Below are positions 1 to 7,370 of a DNA stretch of 13,088 nt, one piece after another. This DNA comes from UBA5738 sp049641805. GTDB lineage: Bacteria > Patescibacteriota > Minisyncoccia > Minisyncoccales > UBA5738. The stretch spans positions 1 through 13,088 of the forward strand of contig JBARNX010000067.1 in assembly GCA_049641805.1 (NCBI GenBank), in the 5' to 3' direction. A model generated the notes under the pieces. It saw nothing but the letters and a program-made list of their open reading frames with translations, did not search any database and was not told the origin of the DNA. The first letter of the stretch is position 1; each line of letters opens with the position of its first letter. The position numbers and the translations under genes were made by a program.

Positions 1-360
1 GTACAAATCCGTGTATTTTTTCACTTGCGGCCGCGGCCCGACAATGCTCATCTGGCCTTTCAGCACATTAAAAAGCTGGGGCATTTCATCCAACTTGTAT
101 TTGCGCAATGTCTTGCCGATTTTAATGTTGCGCGGATCGTTATCCGCGGTCGACGGCCCGCCCAATTTCTCGGCATCAACCACCATGGTGCGAAATTTGA
201 AAATCTTGAATTGCCGACCGCCCTTTCCCGTGCGCAAACCGCGGTAAAATACCGGTCCGGGCGAATCAAGTTCGATCGCCAGCGCCACGGCGACCATTAT
301 CGGCGCGAATATCGCCAGGCAAACCGCGGAAACAAAAATATCAAACAACCGTTTTACCAT
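1..360 (-). CDS. Phosphoglycosyl transferase (bacterial sugar transferase, PglC/WcaJ C-terminal type), partial
   Basis: This gene is open to the left edge, so the 120 residues seen are the N-terminal part; family members of the short form have about 200 residues, so the missing end is probably 60-90 residues. The family moves a sugar 1-phosphate from a UDP-sugar to undecaprenyl phosphate on the cytoplasmic face, the first step of glycan assembly. Visible marks: an N-terminal KRLFDIF and one hydrophobic re-entrant segment (about 5-28), IELDSPGPVFYR (29-40), FKFRTMV (54-60), then DEMPQL (91-96), which carries the Asp-Glu catalytic pair known from PglC, and MSIVGPRP (104-111). No long N-terminal membrane domain precedes the start, so this is the monotopic short form rather than full-length WcaJ/WbaP. 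The ATG is 5 bp after the methyltransferase stop, with no Shine-Dalgarno. Sugar specificity cannot be told. Confidence 0.93.
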   Translation of the reverse strand, partial: MVKRLFDIFVSAVCLAIFAPIMVAVALAIELDSPGPVFYRGLRTGKGGRQFKIFKFRTMVVDAEKLGGPSTADNDPRNIKIGKTLRKYKLDEMPQLFNVLKGQMSIVGPRPQVKKYTDLY

Positions 361-365
361 ATTTT

Positions 366-1145
366 TTATTTTTTGGGATCCGACAGAACAAAGATCATTT
401 GCCATGCCAACCACTTTATGCCGGGAATTCTTAATAAAACCGCATCTACGGCTTCAAAAAATCCGAGTATCGGTTTAAAAACCGGCGTGTGCCGGAAAGG
501 CACCGCAACCAGCGTCGCCAAGTGATAGAATTTGATATCAACTTTCGAGAAATATTTCCGTGCCAGATTAATGGATCCCTTATTCAAAATATGTTTCGCT
601 TCCCATTCGGTCCTCAACCGCGGCGTCAATTTGCGATAAATTTGGAACACCGGATTGTACGCCAGTGGTTCGTTGCAAATGATCCGGCCGCCTGGCTTCA
701 AGACCCGTGATAATTCCGGATATACCTTGTTCAGGTCCAAATGGTGCAAGACGCCGCTGCAGACAATCGCGTCGAAAATATTGTCGGAAAATTGCAGGTT
801 TTCGCCATCCATTACCTTGAATTTCGGCAAATTGCCTTTGCATTCTTTGGCGGCATGATCTTGGGCAATCGCGATCGAAATGTCGGAGATGTCTATTCCG
901 GTGACATTCGCGTTGTTCTTGGCAAGGAAAATGCTCACCTCGCCGGTGCCGCAACAGTAATCAAGCAATTGCGACCCGGGAAAAATCGAACCGACGAGCA
1001 GCTTTTCCATCTGGGCACGGCTGGCGCGCGTAACCGAATAAAACTTTTTGTTTGAAAAAACCTTTTCCTCGTCACCCGCCCCTTCAAGCGACAATTTCAA
1101 TTTATTCGCGTGCTCCCTTTCCTTGATTTTGCGCAGATCTTCCAT
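366..1145 (-). CDS. Class I SAM-dependent methyltransferase
   Basis: The 259-residue product has the motifs of a class I (Rossmann) methyltransferase of the Methyltransf_11/25 type. Motif I, LDYCCGTGE, is at 61-69; the acidic residue binding SAM ribose is in GIDIS (83-87); FDAIVCSGVLHHL is at 124-136; and LKPGGRIICNEP is at 149-160. The first 45 residues are charged and probably form a cap; the last 50 residues are hydrophobic and may lie on the membrane. Its place between a GT2 and the initiating phosphoglycosyl transferase suggests that it O- or N-methylates a sugar of this glycan, perhaps as a chain-ending cap, but methyltransferases of this fold act on many substrates. It starts 12 bp after the GT2 stop. 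The leader is A/T rich and has no Shine-Dalgarno. Confidence 0.9.
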   Translation of the reverse strand: MEDLRKIKEREHANKLKLSLEGAGDEEKVFSNKKFYSVTRASRAQMEKLLVGSIFPGSQLLDYCCGTGEVSIFLAKNNANVTGIDISDISIAIAQDHAAKECKGNLPKFKVMDGENLQFSDNIFDAIVCSGVLHHLDLNKVYPELSRVLKPGGRIICNEPLAYNPVFQIYRKLTPRLRTEWEAKHILNKGSINLARKYFSKVDIKFYHLATLVAVPFRHTPVFKPILGFFEAVDAVLLRIPGIKWLAWQMIFVLSDPKK

Positions 1146-1157
1146 AATTTTTTGAAT

Positions 1158-2162
1158 TTATTTGGTTATTAGCTTGGCAACACCCGCGACCGATCCGATG
1201 CCGTACGCAAACTGCCGCGCCGCAAAAACAACCGGCGCGAGGAAAAACAACCTCCAATCTTTTTCCCTTGCCGCAAGCCGCGTGGAAAAATAAAGGCTCA
1301 TCGCCAAATATAGAACCGCAACCAGCCCCAGAAATAGAAAAGCGGGAGGAAAGAAAAAACCGACGGCCACGATTACAATACCAACCGAAACGGCGACAAA
1401 CGGAAGATAGTGCCGGAGTTTTAAAGGCCTCTTCGTTAATTTGTACGAATAAATAATCCACTCGCCGCTCCGGAAATTATGGATAAAAAAATCTCGCAGA
1501 TTCGCTTTCGGATAATAAATGACCTCGATATTCGGGAATAAAAGTATCTTGCCACCCGCTTTTTTCAACCGTATGTTGAATTCGATATCCTGCGTCCGGG
1601 CAAGGTCTTCGTTGAAATAACCGACTCTCGCAAAAACATCTTTCCGATAAAATCCCCCAAAAACCGTATCGACTTCTTTCGGTTTATTATCCGAATAAGT
1701 TTTATAATGCGCGTTTCCTGTGCCAAAAGCGGACGAAAGCGACGCGGCGATGGCCTTATTCATCACACCTTTGGCTTGGGGCGTGACGCGCCACATCCCC
1801 CCAACATTATCGGCATTGTGCTCCCGGATATAGCGGCAGCATTTTGAAAAATAACGGTTCTCGTAAGTGCTGTGGGCACCCATGATCGCGATAAAGTCGC
1901 CTTGGGCGCGGCGTATGCCGATATTGAAGGCAAAGGGCGTGAATTTTTTGGGATTGTCCAAAAGGACGATATACGGATATTTTTGAGTATATTCCCGGAC
2001 GATTTGCCGGGTCTTATCTTCGCTCATCCCATCAACCACAAAAACTTCCAGTTTATTTTTCGGATAATCGTTGGCAATTATCGAATCCAAGCATTTCGCG
2101 ATAAAGCACTCCTCGTTCCGGCAGACAACGATCGCGGTGATAAAGCATTGGTTTTCTGGCAT
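1158..2162 (-). CDS. GT2 family glycosyltransferase, ExoA-like, with C-terminal membrane segments
   Basis: A 334-residue GT-A enzyme. The N-terminal strand and nucleotide site read FITAIVVCRNEE (7-18), then FVVDGMSEDKT (41-51). The 'TPFAFNIGIRRAQGDFI' stretch (75-91), the MGAHSTY block (94-100), VFGGFYRKDVF (167-177) and RTQDIEFNIRLKKAG (189-203) match the order seen in succinoglycan ExoA-type enzymes. The block that carries the metal-binding acidic motif in most GT2 members reads M-G-A-H here, so the first Asp is missing; D192 in the acceptor block is kept. Two or more hydrophobic helices follow residue 252, so the protein is probably anchored to the cytoplasmic membrane and adds a sugar to a lipid-linked intermediate. 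It starts 12 bp after the dehydrogenase stop, with no Shine-Dalgarno. The sugar is unknown. Confidence 0.9.
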   Translation of the reverse strand: MPENQCFITAIVVCRNEECFIAKCLDSIIANDYPKNKLEVFVVDGMSEDKTRQIVREYTQKYPYIVLLDNPKKFTPFAFNIGIRRAQGDFIAIMGAHSTYENRYFSKCCRYIREHNADNVGGMWRVTPQAKGVMNKAIAASLSSAFGTGNAHYKTYSDNKPKEVDTVFGGFYRKDVFARVGYFNEDLARTQDIEFNIRLKKAGGKILLFPNIEVIYYPKANLRDFFIHNFRSGEWIIYSYKLTKRPLKLRHYLPFVAVSVGIVIVAVGFFFPPAFLFLGLVAVLYLAMSLYFSTRLAAREKDWRLFFLAPVVFAARQFAYGIGSVAGVAKLITK

Positions 2163-2174
2163 ATTGAAATTGGT

Positions 2175-2993
2175 TTACGATTCTTTTTCGTAAAGCTTGA
2201 CTAGGTCGGGAGCGATATTTTTGTTGCCAAACAGCAACCGGCGGTTGATCTTGTCGGCCTGTTTCAAAAGACTCAAGTCAACGCCATTGTCTTCGCCAAA
2301 TTTTATCAACGCCTTGGTGTCCTTGGGCAAACAAGCGCCGCTATACCCCCGATATCCTTCGGTCCAAACATCAAAATGGCTGAAGGCAAATCTCGGGTTC
2401 ACCGACGCCATATTTTTTATGGATTCGTAATCAACCCCGATCTTTTCGCAAAGATCGTAGATCTGATTGGCAAAAACAACTTTTAACGCCAAAAATGTAT
2501 TGGAAAAATATTTCGCCATTTCAGCGTCCTTGGCGGGCACGATGAAATCATGAGGGGCTTTTGGCAGTATGTCGATGACCTCTTGGGCGCAGGATTTGCT
2601 TTTTTCCGTATAACCGACGATTTGTTCATCGGGATTTTTCATGTCTTCGACGGCGCAAGCTTGGCGCAAAAATTCGGGGTTGAATAAGATCGAATGCTGG
2701 GGATATTTTTCCTGAAGATTATCAACGGTTCCCGGAACCACTGTGGATTTTACGACAACTATCTTGCTTCCGGCAATGGAAGAAACCGCGTCGTCCACGG
2801 CGGTAATGTCGCATCCCTTTCCTTCGACATACGGAGTGTTAACGCAAACAAATATGATGTCAGCCCGGTTCACCTCATCCAGCGAACCGATATTTTTGAA
2901 TTTATCGTACAATAAAGCGCCCGGAATTACGCTAGACACCGCGTTTCCGACAACACCAACCCCCATGATACCGATTTTTTTTGCCATACGCAT
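2175..2993 (-). CDS. UDP-glucose/GDP-mannose dehydrogenase family protein, short form lacking the C-terminal domain
   Basis: The family oxidises the C6 alcohol of a nucleotide sugar to a carboxylate with two NAD. Seen here: the Rossmann loop GVGVVG (11-16), VNTPYVEGKG (51-60), STVVPGT (83-89), NPEFLRQACAVED (105-117), the central helix with K171 in ALKVVFANQ, and the catalytic cysteine C221 in GACLPKDT (219-226). The protein stops at 272 residues, against about 400-450 for full enzymes, just after the linker helix LLKQADKINRRL. The C-terminal UDP-binding domain is therefore absent. No remnant of it lies downstream, since the GT2 starts 12 bp after the stop. It may be a genuine short variant or need a partner. 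Two in-frame ATGs (2993 and 2987) are possible; MAKKIGIMG from 2987 is the more family-like start. A 329-bp gap precedes it. Confidence 0.88.
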   Translation of the reverse strand: MRMAKKIGIMGVGVVGNAVSSVIPGALLYDKFKNIGSLDEVNRADIIFVCVNTPYVEGKGCDITAVDDAVSSIAGSKIVVVKSTVVPGTVDNLQEKYPQHSILFNPEFLRQACAVEDMKNPDEQIVGYTEKSKSCAQEVIDILPKAPHDFIVPAKDAEMAKYFSNTFLALKVVFANQIYDLCEKIGVDYESIKNMASVNPRFAFSHFDVWTEGYRGYSGACLPKDTKALIKFGEDNGVDLSLLKQADKINRRLLFGNKNIAPDLVKLYEKES

Positions 2994-3215
2994 TAGACCC
3001 TATTGCCTAAATATTTCCTACTACAATTTCCATATTTCGGCTACGCCGAATTCATCGTTCGTTCGCCTCGCCGAAGCCTTCGGCGAAGCGCGGGTCGACA
3101 GACTTGCTTCAAGTATGCCTTCTCTCTTCATTTGGCTCGCATATTCCGCTACACGGGATCGCTTCTGTCCCGAAATCTGAAAATTCGCTACGAAAGTATT
3201 TAGGCAGTAGGTCTA
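2994..3215. repeat. 222-bp element with long imperfect terminal inverted repeats and internal hairpins
   Basis: The left arm (2994-3040) and the reverse complement of the right arm (3170-3215) align with 35 of 46 columns identical and a 1-nt bulge. The outer part is TAGACC, TA, then TGCCTAAATA; the inner part is AATTTnCAnATTTCGG. The outermost bases on each side are TA, as expected for a TA target duplication. Inside lie four hairpins: TTCGGC-TAC-GCCGAA (3036-3050), a 9-bp stem TCGCCGAAG with a single-base loop (3068-3086), ACTTG-CTT-CAAGT (about 3101-3113) and CGGGA with a 9-nt loop (3154-3172). No open frame explains it. It could be a MITE-like non-autonomous mobile element, a dispersed palindromic repeat, or a structured 5' leader of the dehydrogenase gene, whose ATG at 2993 touches its edge. 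Confidence 0.7.
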
Positions 3216-3268
3216 TTTTATAATTTAAGATTTCCGGCAATCGACGGAACCATCCCAATCTCATATAG

Positions 3269-3297
3269 ATAATAAACAAAAAATACGACAAAATCAA
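3269..3297 (-). promoter_or_regulatory. Possible sigma-70-like promoter for the dehydrogenase block
   Basis: On the minus strand TTGATT (3292-3297) and TATTAT (3269-3274) stand 17 nt apart, with four and five of six bases matching the usual consensus. Transcription would begin near 3262 and leave a leader of about 270 nt that contains the whole inverted-repeat element before the ATG at 2993. The -35 box overlaps the loop of the small terminator hairpin, so both signals may not be real. The region is A/T rich and such matches arise by chance. Confidence 0.3.
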
Positions 3298-3302
3298 TGT
3301 CG
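3276..3302 (-). terminator. Possible Rho-independent terminator after the GT-C gene
   Basis: On the minus strand, 21 nt beyond the GT-C stop codon, CGACA pairs with TGTCG across a 7-nt loop (3286-3302). A six-T run follows after two bases (3278-3283 on the plus strand as A). The stem is only 5 bp, 6 with a G-U pair, so it would be weak. It would separate the eight-gene upstream block from the four-gene downstream block. Confidence 0.4.
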
Positions 3303-3322
3303 CCTCTTTCGACCACAAGCCA

Positions 3323-4876
3323 TTATCGTTGTAAATAATATACTTTTAATCCCGCGACTCTACCTTGGGACAAATCGTTTTTTCCTTCCAGAAATTCCGG
3401 CAAATCGCCATTGCCCCAGAAAAGGTAATATTGTATCCCCAATTCTTTCAGTTGTTTTTGCAGTTCGCCCGTATCAATCCCGGGTTTTGGCGTGCCATAA
3501 TACTGGCCGCGGGCGTAAAAAGCCAACAACAGCGAATCCGGCCATTTGCCATTGGAAGCGATCTTGCCGCTGATCCCGGAATCATTTAATTGCGAATATG
3601 TTTGCCAACCTCCATGCCCTGTATCCGCGCGGGACATGAGCTTATATATTGGTATCAGCGTAAACGAAAATATCGCGAAAAACAAGATGATGTTTTTCAA
3701 TTTCGGATTTTGCTTCAACCAGCCGAAACCATCGATAATTTTTGCCGCCAGCAACAACAATAATATCTGCGCGACCCAAATATAACGCTCTTCGATATGG
3801 ATCGGCAGATAGCCGGCCGTTAATATCAAAATTGTCGCAGATGGATAAGCATAATCCCGGGCAAAAATTTTGCGCACCCCGCATTTGATAATCATCGCAG
3901 TCGAAACAATAAACGCCGCCAGCGCCAACAGCGAAAACCGACCGTAGATGCCGATGAACGCTTTTCCAGCGTTAGCAATCGCGTTAAGCGCATAATGTCG
4001 GATATTTTCGCCAAACGCCGCTTCTTGGACCGGCGGAATCGCGATCAATCCCGGATCGTCCCACGCGCTCAACGAATACTTATCCGCCGGCGACAGAAAA
4101 CCAAGATAATCCAGCGGATCGCCCGCGGCTCCCGGACCATAAGCCGCCAGATTATATGTTCCGGTGCGACCGATGGTGAATTCGCCGTATTTGGCGGAAA
4201 TCAACGCGGCCCAAACGCCGCCGATAATCGCGAACGCCATTGTTCCGGCAATAAAATTGCGGACAATATCCTTTTTCTCTTGGGTCGATTTCGCCTGCCA
4301 AAAGAAGATCGCGGAAAACACGGCAAAGTGGACGGCGAAAAATAAGAACGCGTAGGTTTTGGCCAAATAGGCCAATCCTCCCAAAACACCGCACAAAATT
4401 CCCAAATTTTTGGCAGTGTAATTGCTCTGGAAAACAAGGCTCAAATAATAAATTATGATCGCGGCAACCAGCAGATCCGGCGTGGTCAGCGACACAGAAA
4501 AATAAACCGCAATCGGGACCAGCGCGGCAATAATCATTTTTTTGGCGCGCCCAGCCAAATCAAAACACTCCAAAAGTTTATTTGACGCGATCAGCAACCC
4601 CAAGCCGGCCAAAATACCGACTATCTTCGCCGCGGCCATCGCCGGAATCCCAAGCGCGATAAAAATCGCGATCAACCAAGAATATAACGGACTCCAAAAA
4701 CCGTTTACCGCCGGCCAAAAATTTCCGGACGCGTATTTTTGCGCAATCGAAAGATAAGCCAATCCGTCGGTATTCCACTGGTAACGGTAAAAATAAGCAA
4801 ACAGCAACGCCAGCGACAAATACGCCGTGGCCGATAAAAATTCAAACTTACCAAATTTTATAAAATTCAACCGCAT
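3323..4876 (-). CDS. GT-C fold multi-spanning membrane glycosyltransferase (GT39/ArnT-like)
   Basis: A 517-residue integral membrane protein. After a first membrane helix (about 13-31) comes WNTDGLAYLSIAQKYASG (34-51), where D37 sits in the first periplasmic loop, the place of the catalytic Asp in GT-C enzymes such as PMT and ArnT. The WSPLYSWLIA stretch (61-70) and some ten more hydrophobic helices follow up to about residue 415. The last 100 residues (from about SRADTGHGG) are soluble and probably extracytoplasmic. This family uses a polyprenyl-phosphate sugar and acts on the outer face of the membrane, so the enzyme may decorate the glycan after flipping, or glycosylate a protein. An 89-bp A/T-rich gap separates it from the GT4 gene; I see no convincing promoter there. 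It has no Shine-Dalgarno. Confidence 0.82.
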   Translation of the reverse strand: MRLNFIKFGKFEFLSATAYLSLALLFAYFYRYQWNTDGLAYLSIAQKYASGNFWPAVNGFWSPLYSWLIAIFIALGIPAMAAAKIVGILAGLGLLIASNKLLECFDLAGRAKKMIIAALVPIAVYFSVSLTTPDLLVAAIIIYYLSLVFQSNYTAKNLGILCGVLGGLAYLAKTYAFLFFAVHFAVFSAIFFWQAKSTQEKKDIVRNFIAGTMAFAIIGGVWAALISAKYGEFTIGRTGTYNLAAYGPGAAGDPLDYLGFLSPADKYSLSAWDDPGLIAIPPVQEAAFGENIRHYALNAIANAGKAFIGIYGRFSLLALAAFIVSTAMIIKCGVRKIFARDYAYPSATILILTAGYLPIHIEERYIWVAQILLLLLAAKIIDGFGWLKQNPKLKNIILFFAIFSFTLIPIYKLMSRADTGHGGWQTYSQLNDSGISGKIASNGKWPDSLLLAFYARGQYYGTPKPGIDTGELQKQLKELGIQYYLFWGNGDLPEFLEGKNDLSQGRVAGLKVYYLQR

Positions 4877-4965
4877 CTTATTTGTTTGTACATAATTTTA
4901 TTCCGTAACATTAATTACAAGCTTGGCCATCAATACTCACGAAGCCGCACAAGCCGAACACGCAA

Positions 4966-6057
4966 CTATTTCTTTTGCCGCAAAGATTCATACAAATTTT
5001 CCATCGCGCGCATTTGGGTTTTGTAATCGTTTCTTTCCAAAATCGTGCGGCGGGCGTTTTCTTCGATTTCAATCGCTATCTTGTGATCGGTTAAAATTTT
5101 AATGATATTTTCCGCCAGCGCGGCATGATCTTTCACCGGCGACAAAAAACCGTTCCTGCCGTTTTCAATCCACTTGTCGTTTTCCCCGGAATCGGTAACC
5201 GCCGGAGGCAAGCCGCAGGCCATGGCCTCGGCCGTACTGCCGGCGATGCCCGAATCGGAAAGCGAAGTGGAAACATAGGCGTTAAAACTGCGAAACCAGC
5301 GCGGCAAATCATCGTGCGGAATGAATCCGGCGAAAATCACATTGCTTTCAATCCCAAAATCTTTTGCCTGGCGTTTCAATTCCGCTTCAAGCGACCCCCG
5401 GCCGCCGATAACAAATCTGGCATCGGGAATTTTTTCGATCACGATCGCGGCGGCCTTCAGCAAAGTCGGGATGTCATAGATTGGTTCAAGGCTGCGTACG
5501 CTGATAACCGACGGGTGATTTTCGACGCCCAATTTTTTTTGCAATTCTGCGTACGCCGGACCCGGACAAAAAATATCGGCTTCGACTCCAAAATTAACGA
5601 TCTTGATTTTTTGTTCGAAAACTCCAAGCCTGATTATTGCATCCTTTAAATGAAAAGCATCGCAAGTAACCAAATCAGCGCCTTTCAACGCCGGCGCGAT
5701 TAAAATCCGCATGACCGGTTTTTGAGCCGCAACCGAAATATCCGAGCCCCACGCCGTGATCACCAGAGGATGAAATCCCGCGATCCAAGCCAGTACTCCG
5801 TTAACGCCCGCGTAGTGGGCGTGTAAAATATCCGGCTTTATTTTTTTGACCAATTGCCGCACCGCCCAAGCGTTGGCAATGATTTTAAGGCTCTTGAATT
5901 TGCTGTTTTTGATTAAATGAAATCCAATGTTCGGCGGCAAAATGCCCTCCGGTTCGGAAGTCGATATCCAATCTATTTGATGGCCCTTTGCGGCAAAATA
6001 ACTTATCCAGCGCAAGGAATGCGGCGACGCGGCGTCAGCGATATAGCAAATTTTCAT
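4966..6057 (-). CDS. GT4 family glycosyltransferase (GT-B fold)
   Basis: A 363-residue retaining-type GT-B enzyme. N-terminal domain: MKICYIADAASPHSLRW, then ILHAHYAGVNGVLAW (77-91) and TAWGSDI (101-107), usual in cytoplasmic GT4 enzymes. C-terminal nucleotide-sugar domain: NFGVEADIF (155-163), GGRGSLEAEL (218-227), then the donor-site block from SLSDSGIAGS (265-274) through TAEAMACGLPPAVTDSG (275-291) to NGRNGFL (299-305). The E-x7-E pair is incomplete: E277 is present but the usual first Glu lies in SDSG and is Asp or absent. It probably adds one sugar to the lipid-linked repeat unit before flipping. Its start overlaps the flippase stop by 4 bp (ATGA), so the two are translationally coupled. 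Donor and acceptor cannot be read from the sequence. Confidence 0.93.
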   Translation of the reverse strand: MKICYIADAASPHSLRWISYFAAKGHQIDWISTSEPEGILPPNIGFHLIKNSKFKSLKIIANAWAVRQLVKKIKPDILHAHYAGVNGVLAWIAGFHPLVITAWGSDISVAAQKPVMRILIAPALKGADLVTCDAFHLKDAIIRLGVFEQKIKIVNFGVEADIFCPGPAYAELQKKLGVENHPSVISVRSLEPIYDIPTLLKAAAIVIEKIPDARFVIGGRGSLEAELKRQAKDFGIESNVIFAGFIPHDDLPRWFRSFNAYVSTSLSDSGIAGSTAEAMACGLPPAVTDSGENDKWIENGRNGFLSPVKDHAALAENIIKILTDHKIAIEIEENARRTILERNDYKTQMRAMENLYESLRQKK

Positions 6058-7370
6058 GGTTTCATTTTTTTTAATATGTCGGCCGCGGAATCACGGTACA
6101 AGCCGATGTCGGATTTCTTGGGCAGGATAATTTCAAAAAAATTGTTTTTCGAAATAATTTTATACGCAGCCAAGGCGCAAAAAAACATCAGGCAATAAGT
6201 GGCGTCGGCGGCCCAAGCCGCACCGATTATTCCCCATCGAGATATAAAGAATACATTGAAAATAATACCGGCAAAAAATGCCGCCGCACTGATATGGCTG
6301 ATAATCGCCTGCCGGCCGCGACCGCAAATGTCGTTGGAGAGTATTTCCCAGCCACAATAAGCGATAACTCCGATCAACAATATCCGAAGCGGTTCCACGG
6401 CGTCGGCAAACGAGACTGAATACGCCAACAAGATCAACGGCCGGGCAACCAGCGCCAAAATCAATACCGCCGGAAGGATCACGAATATTACCGAACGGTA
6501 CACCAGCGGCGTAAATTCCTTGAGTTTTTTGGGATCGGTTTCGGAAACCACGCGCGAGATTAAAACCGTACTCACCGATTTGGCAAAAATCAACAGGCCT
6601 TCGGAAAGCGCGACCGCGATTGAATACAAACCCACGGCCGCCGGATTCAGAAACGCGTTGATCAGAAAAAAGTTGACCCGCGTGCTCAAAAACGAAAAAA
6701 TATGGGAAGGATAAATCTTTAATCCGTAGCTGAAAACATCTTTGATATAATCCCGGTTGAGGCGCCAGTCGATACCGCCCGCCTCCTTGGCCGTGGCGCG
6801 AACAAACAGGATATCGGCAATAAAAAATGACACCGCATAGGCTAAAATCGCGGCGCTGATCCCCAAATTTAAAAATTGCGGCAAGGCCAGCACCAGTACC
6901 AGAAGAACAAGGCTTTGCGATAATGAAATACGATTGTACGCCCGGATATTTCCCAATCCGATCAGTATATGGGAAAGAAGGTTGAATCCCAGCGCCAACG
7001 GTACCGCCGCAATCGCCAAAACGATATTTAAAAACGCCATTCCGCCGAAAATACCGTCAAAAAAAATCCCGGCCAGCAAAATTCCGGACACTCCCAGCGC
7101 TCCCGCGGCAAGAGAAAGAAAAACATTGCCGGCAATCACCTGTCCCAAGGGATATTTGTTCTTGCCAACGCAAAAAACTGTTGCCGTAGTCAATCCGAAC
7201 AAAACGCAGGTTGTCGCCACGGAAGATAAAACCACCGCCAACGAATAAGCTCCGTTGCCTTCCGGACCGAAAAATCGCGCGATTGATATCGATACCGCGA
7301 TCGAACAAATTGCCGACAATATCCGCGTAACCAGAGTCGTCAAGGTGTTGGTTGAAAATGAGTATTTCAT
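6054..7370 (-). CDS. Oligosaccharide flippase, MOP superfamily (Wzx-like)
   Basis: A 438-residue, highly hydrophobic protein with about 12-14 membrane helices, of the polysaccharide-transport branch of the MOP/MATE superfamily. The N terminus TLVTRILSAICSIAVSISIA followed by RFFGPEGNGAYSLAVVLSS (residues 12-50) is the typical first two helices with the 'GPEGNGAYSL' loop. Later marks are a helix with LNPAAVGLYSIAVALSE and the 'SNDICGRGRQ' loop. It should move the undecaprenyl-linked repeat unit to the outer face. It overlaps the polymerase gene at its start and the GT4 gene at its end by 4 bp each (ATGA), which fits a flippase-polymerase-glycosyltransferase unit. Another flippase starts at the right edge of the window. 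Confidence 0.92.
   Translation of the reverse strand: MKYSFSTNTLTTLVTRILSAICSIAVSISIARFFGPEGNGAYSLAVVLSSVATTCVLFGLTTATVFCVGKNKYPLGQVIAGNVFLSLAAGALGVSGILLAGIFFDGIFGGMAFLNIVLAIAAVPLALGFNLLSHILIGLGNIRAYNRISLSQSLVLLVLVLALPQFLNLGISAAILAYAVSFFIADILFVRATAKEAGGIDWRLNRDYIKDVFSYGLKIYPSHIFSFLSTRVNFFLINAFLNPAAVGLYSIAVALSEGLLIFAKSVSTVLISRVVSETDPKKLKEFTPLVYRSVIFVILPAVLILALVARPLILLAYSVSFADAVEPLRILLIGVIAYCGWEILSNDICGRGRQAIISHISAAAFFAGIIFNVFFISRWGIIGAAWAADATYCLMFFCALAAYKIISKNNFFEIILPKKSDIGLYRDSAADILKKMKP

Larger units (their letters stand above)
2994..3322. other. Intergenic region of 329 bp
   Basis: The only gene-free stretch over 300 bp. Its left two thirds is the inverted-repeat element. The remaining 3216-3322 is A/T rich and holds a small hairpin with a T-run and an overlapping promoter-like pair, both read on the minus strand. 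A minus-strand frame is open from about 3345 to 3109; from a TTG at 3318 it would encode a hydrophobic peptide (IIYMRLGWFRRLPEIL), but it runs into the repeat arm and shows no conserved domain that I recognise. I do not call it a gene. No tRNA, rRNA or CRISPR pattern is visible. Confidence 0.6.

Noticed and set aside
25..525. Plus-strand open frame of 166 codons
   Set aside because: It lies antisense to the phosphoglycosyl transferase and methyltransferase, both with clear family motifs; the translation has no domain and a shadow-like composition.
580..954. Second minus-strand frame of 124 codons within the methyltransferase
   Set aside because: Out-of-frame shadow of the methyltransferase; Arg/Gln-rich translation and no motif.
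2994..3215. Reading the element as a known riboswitch
   Set aside because: The long closing stem and internal hairpins do not match a riboswitch core that I can recognise, so I report structure only.
5125..5649. Plus-strand open frame of 174 codons
   Set aside because: Fully antisense to the GT4 gene, which has complete motifs; no recognisable domain.
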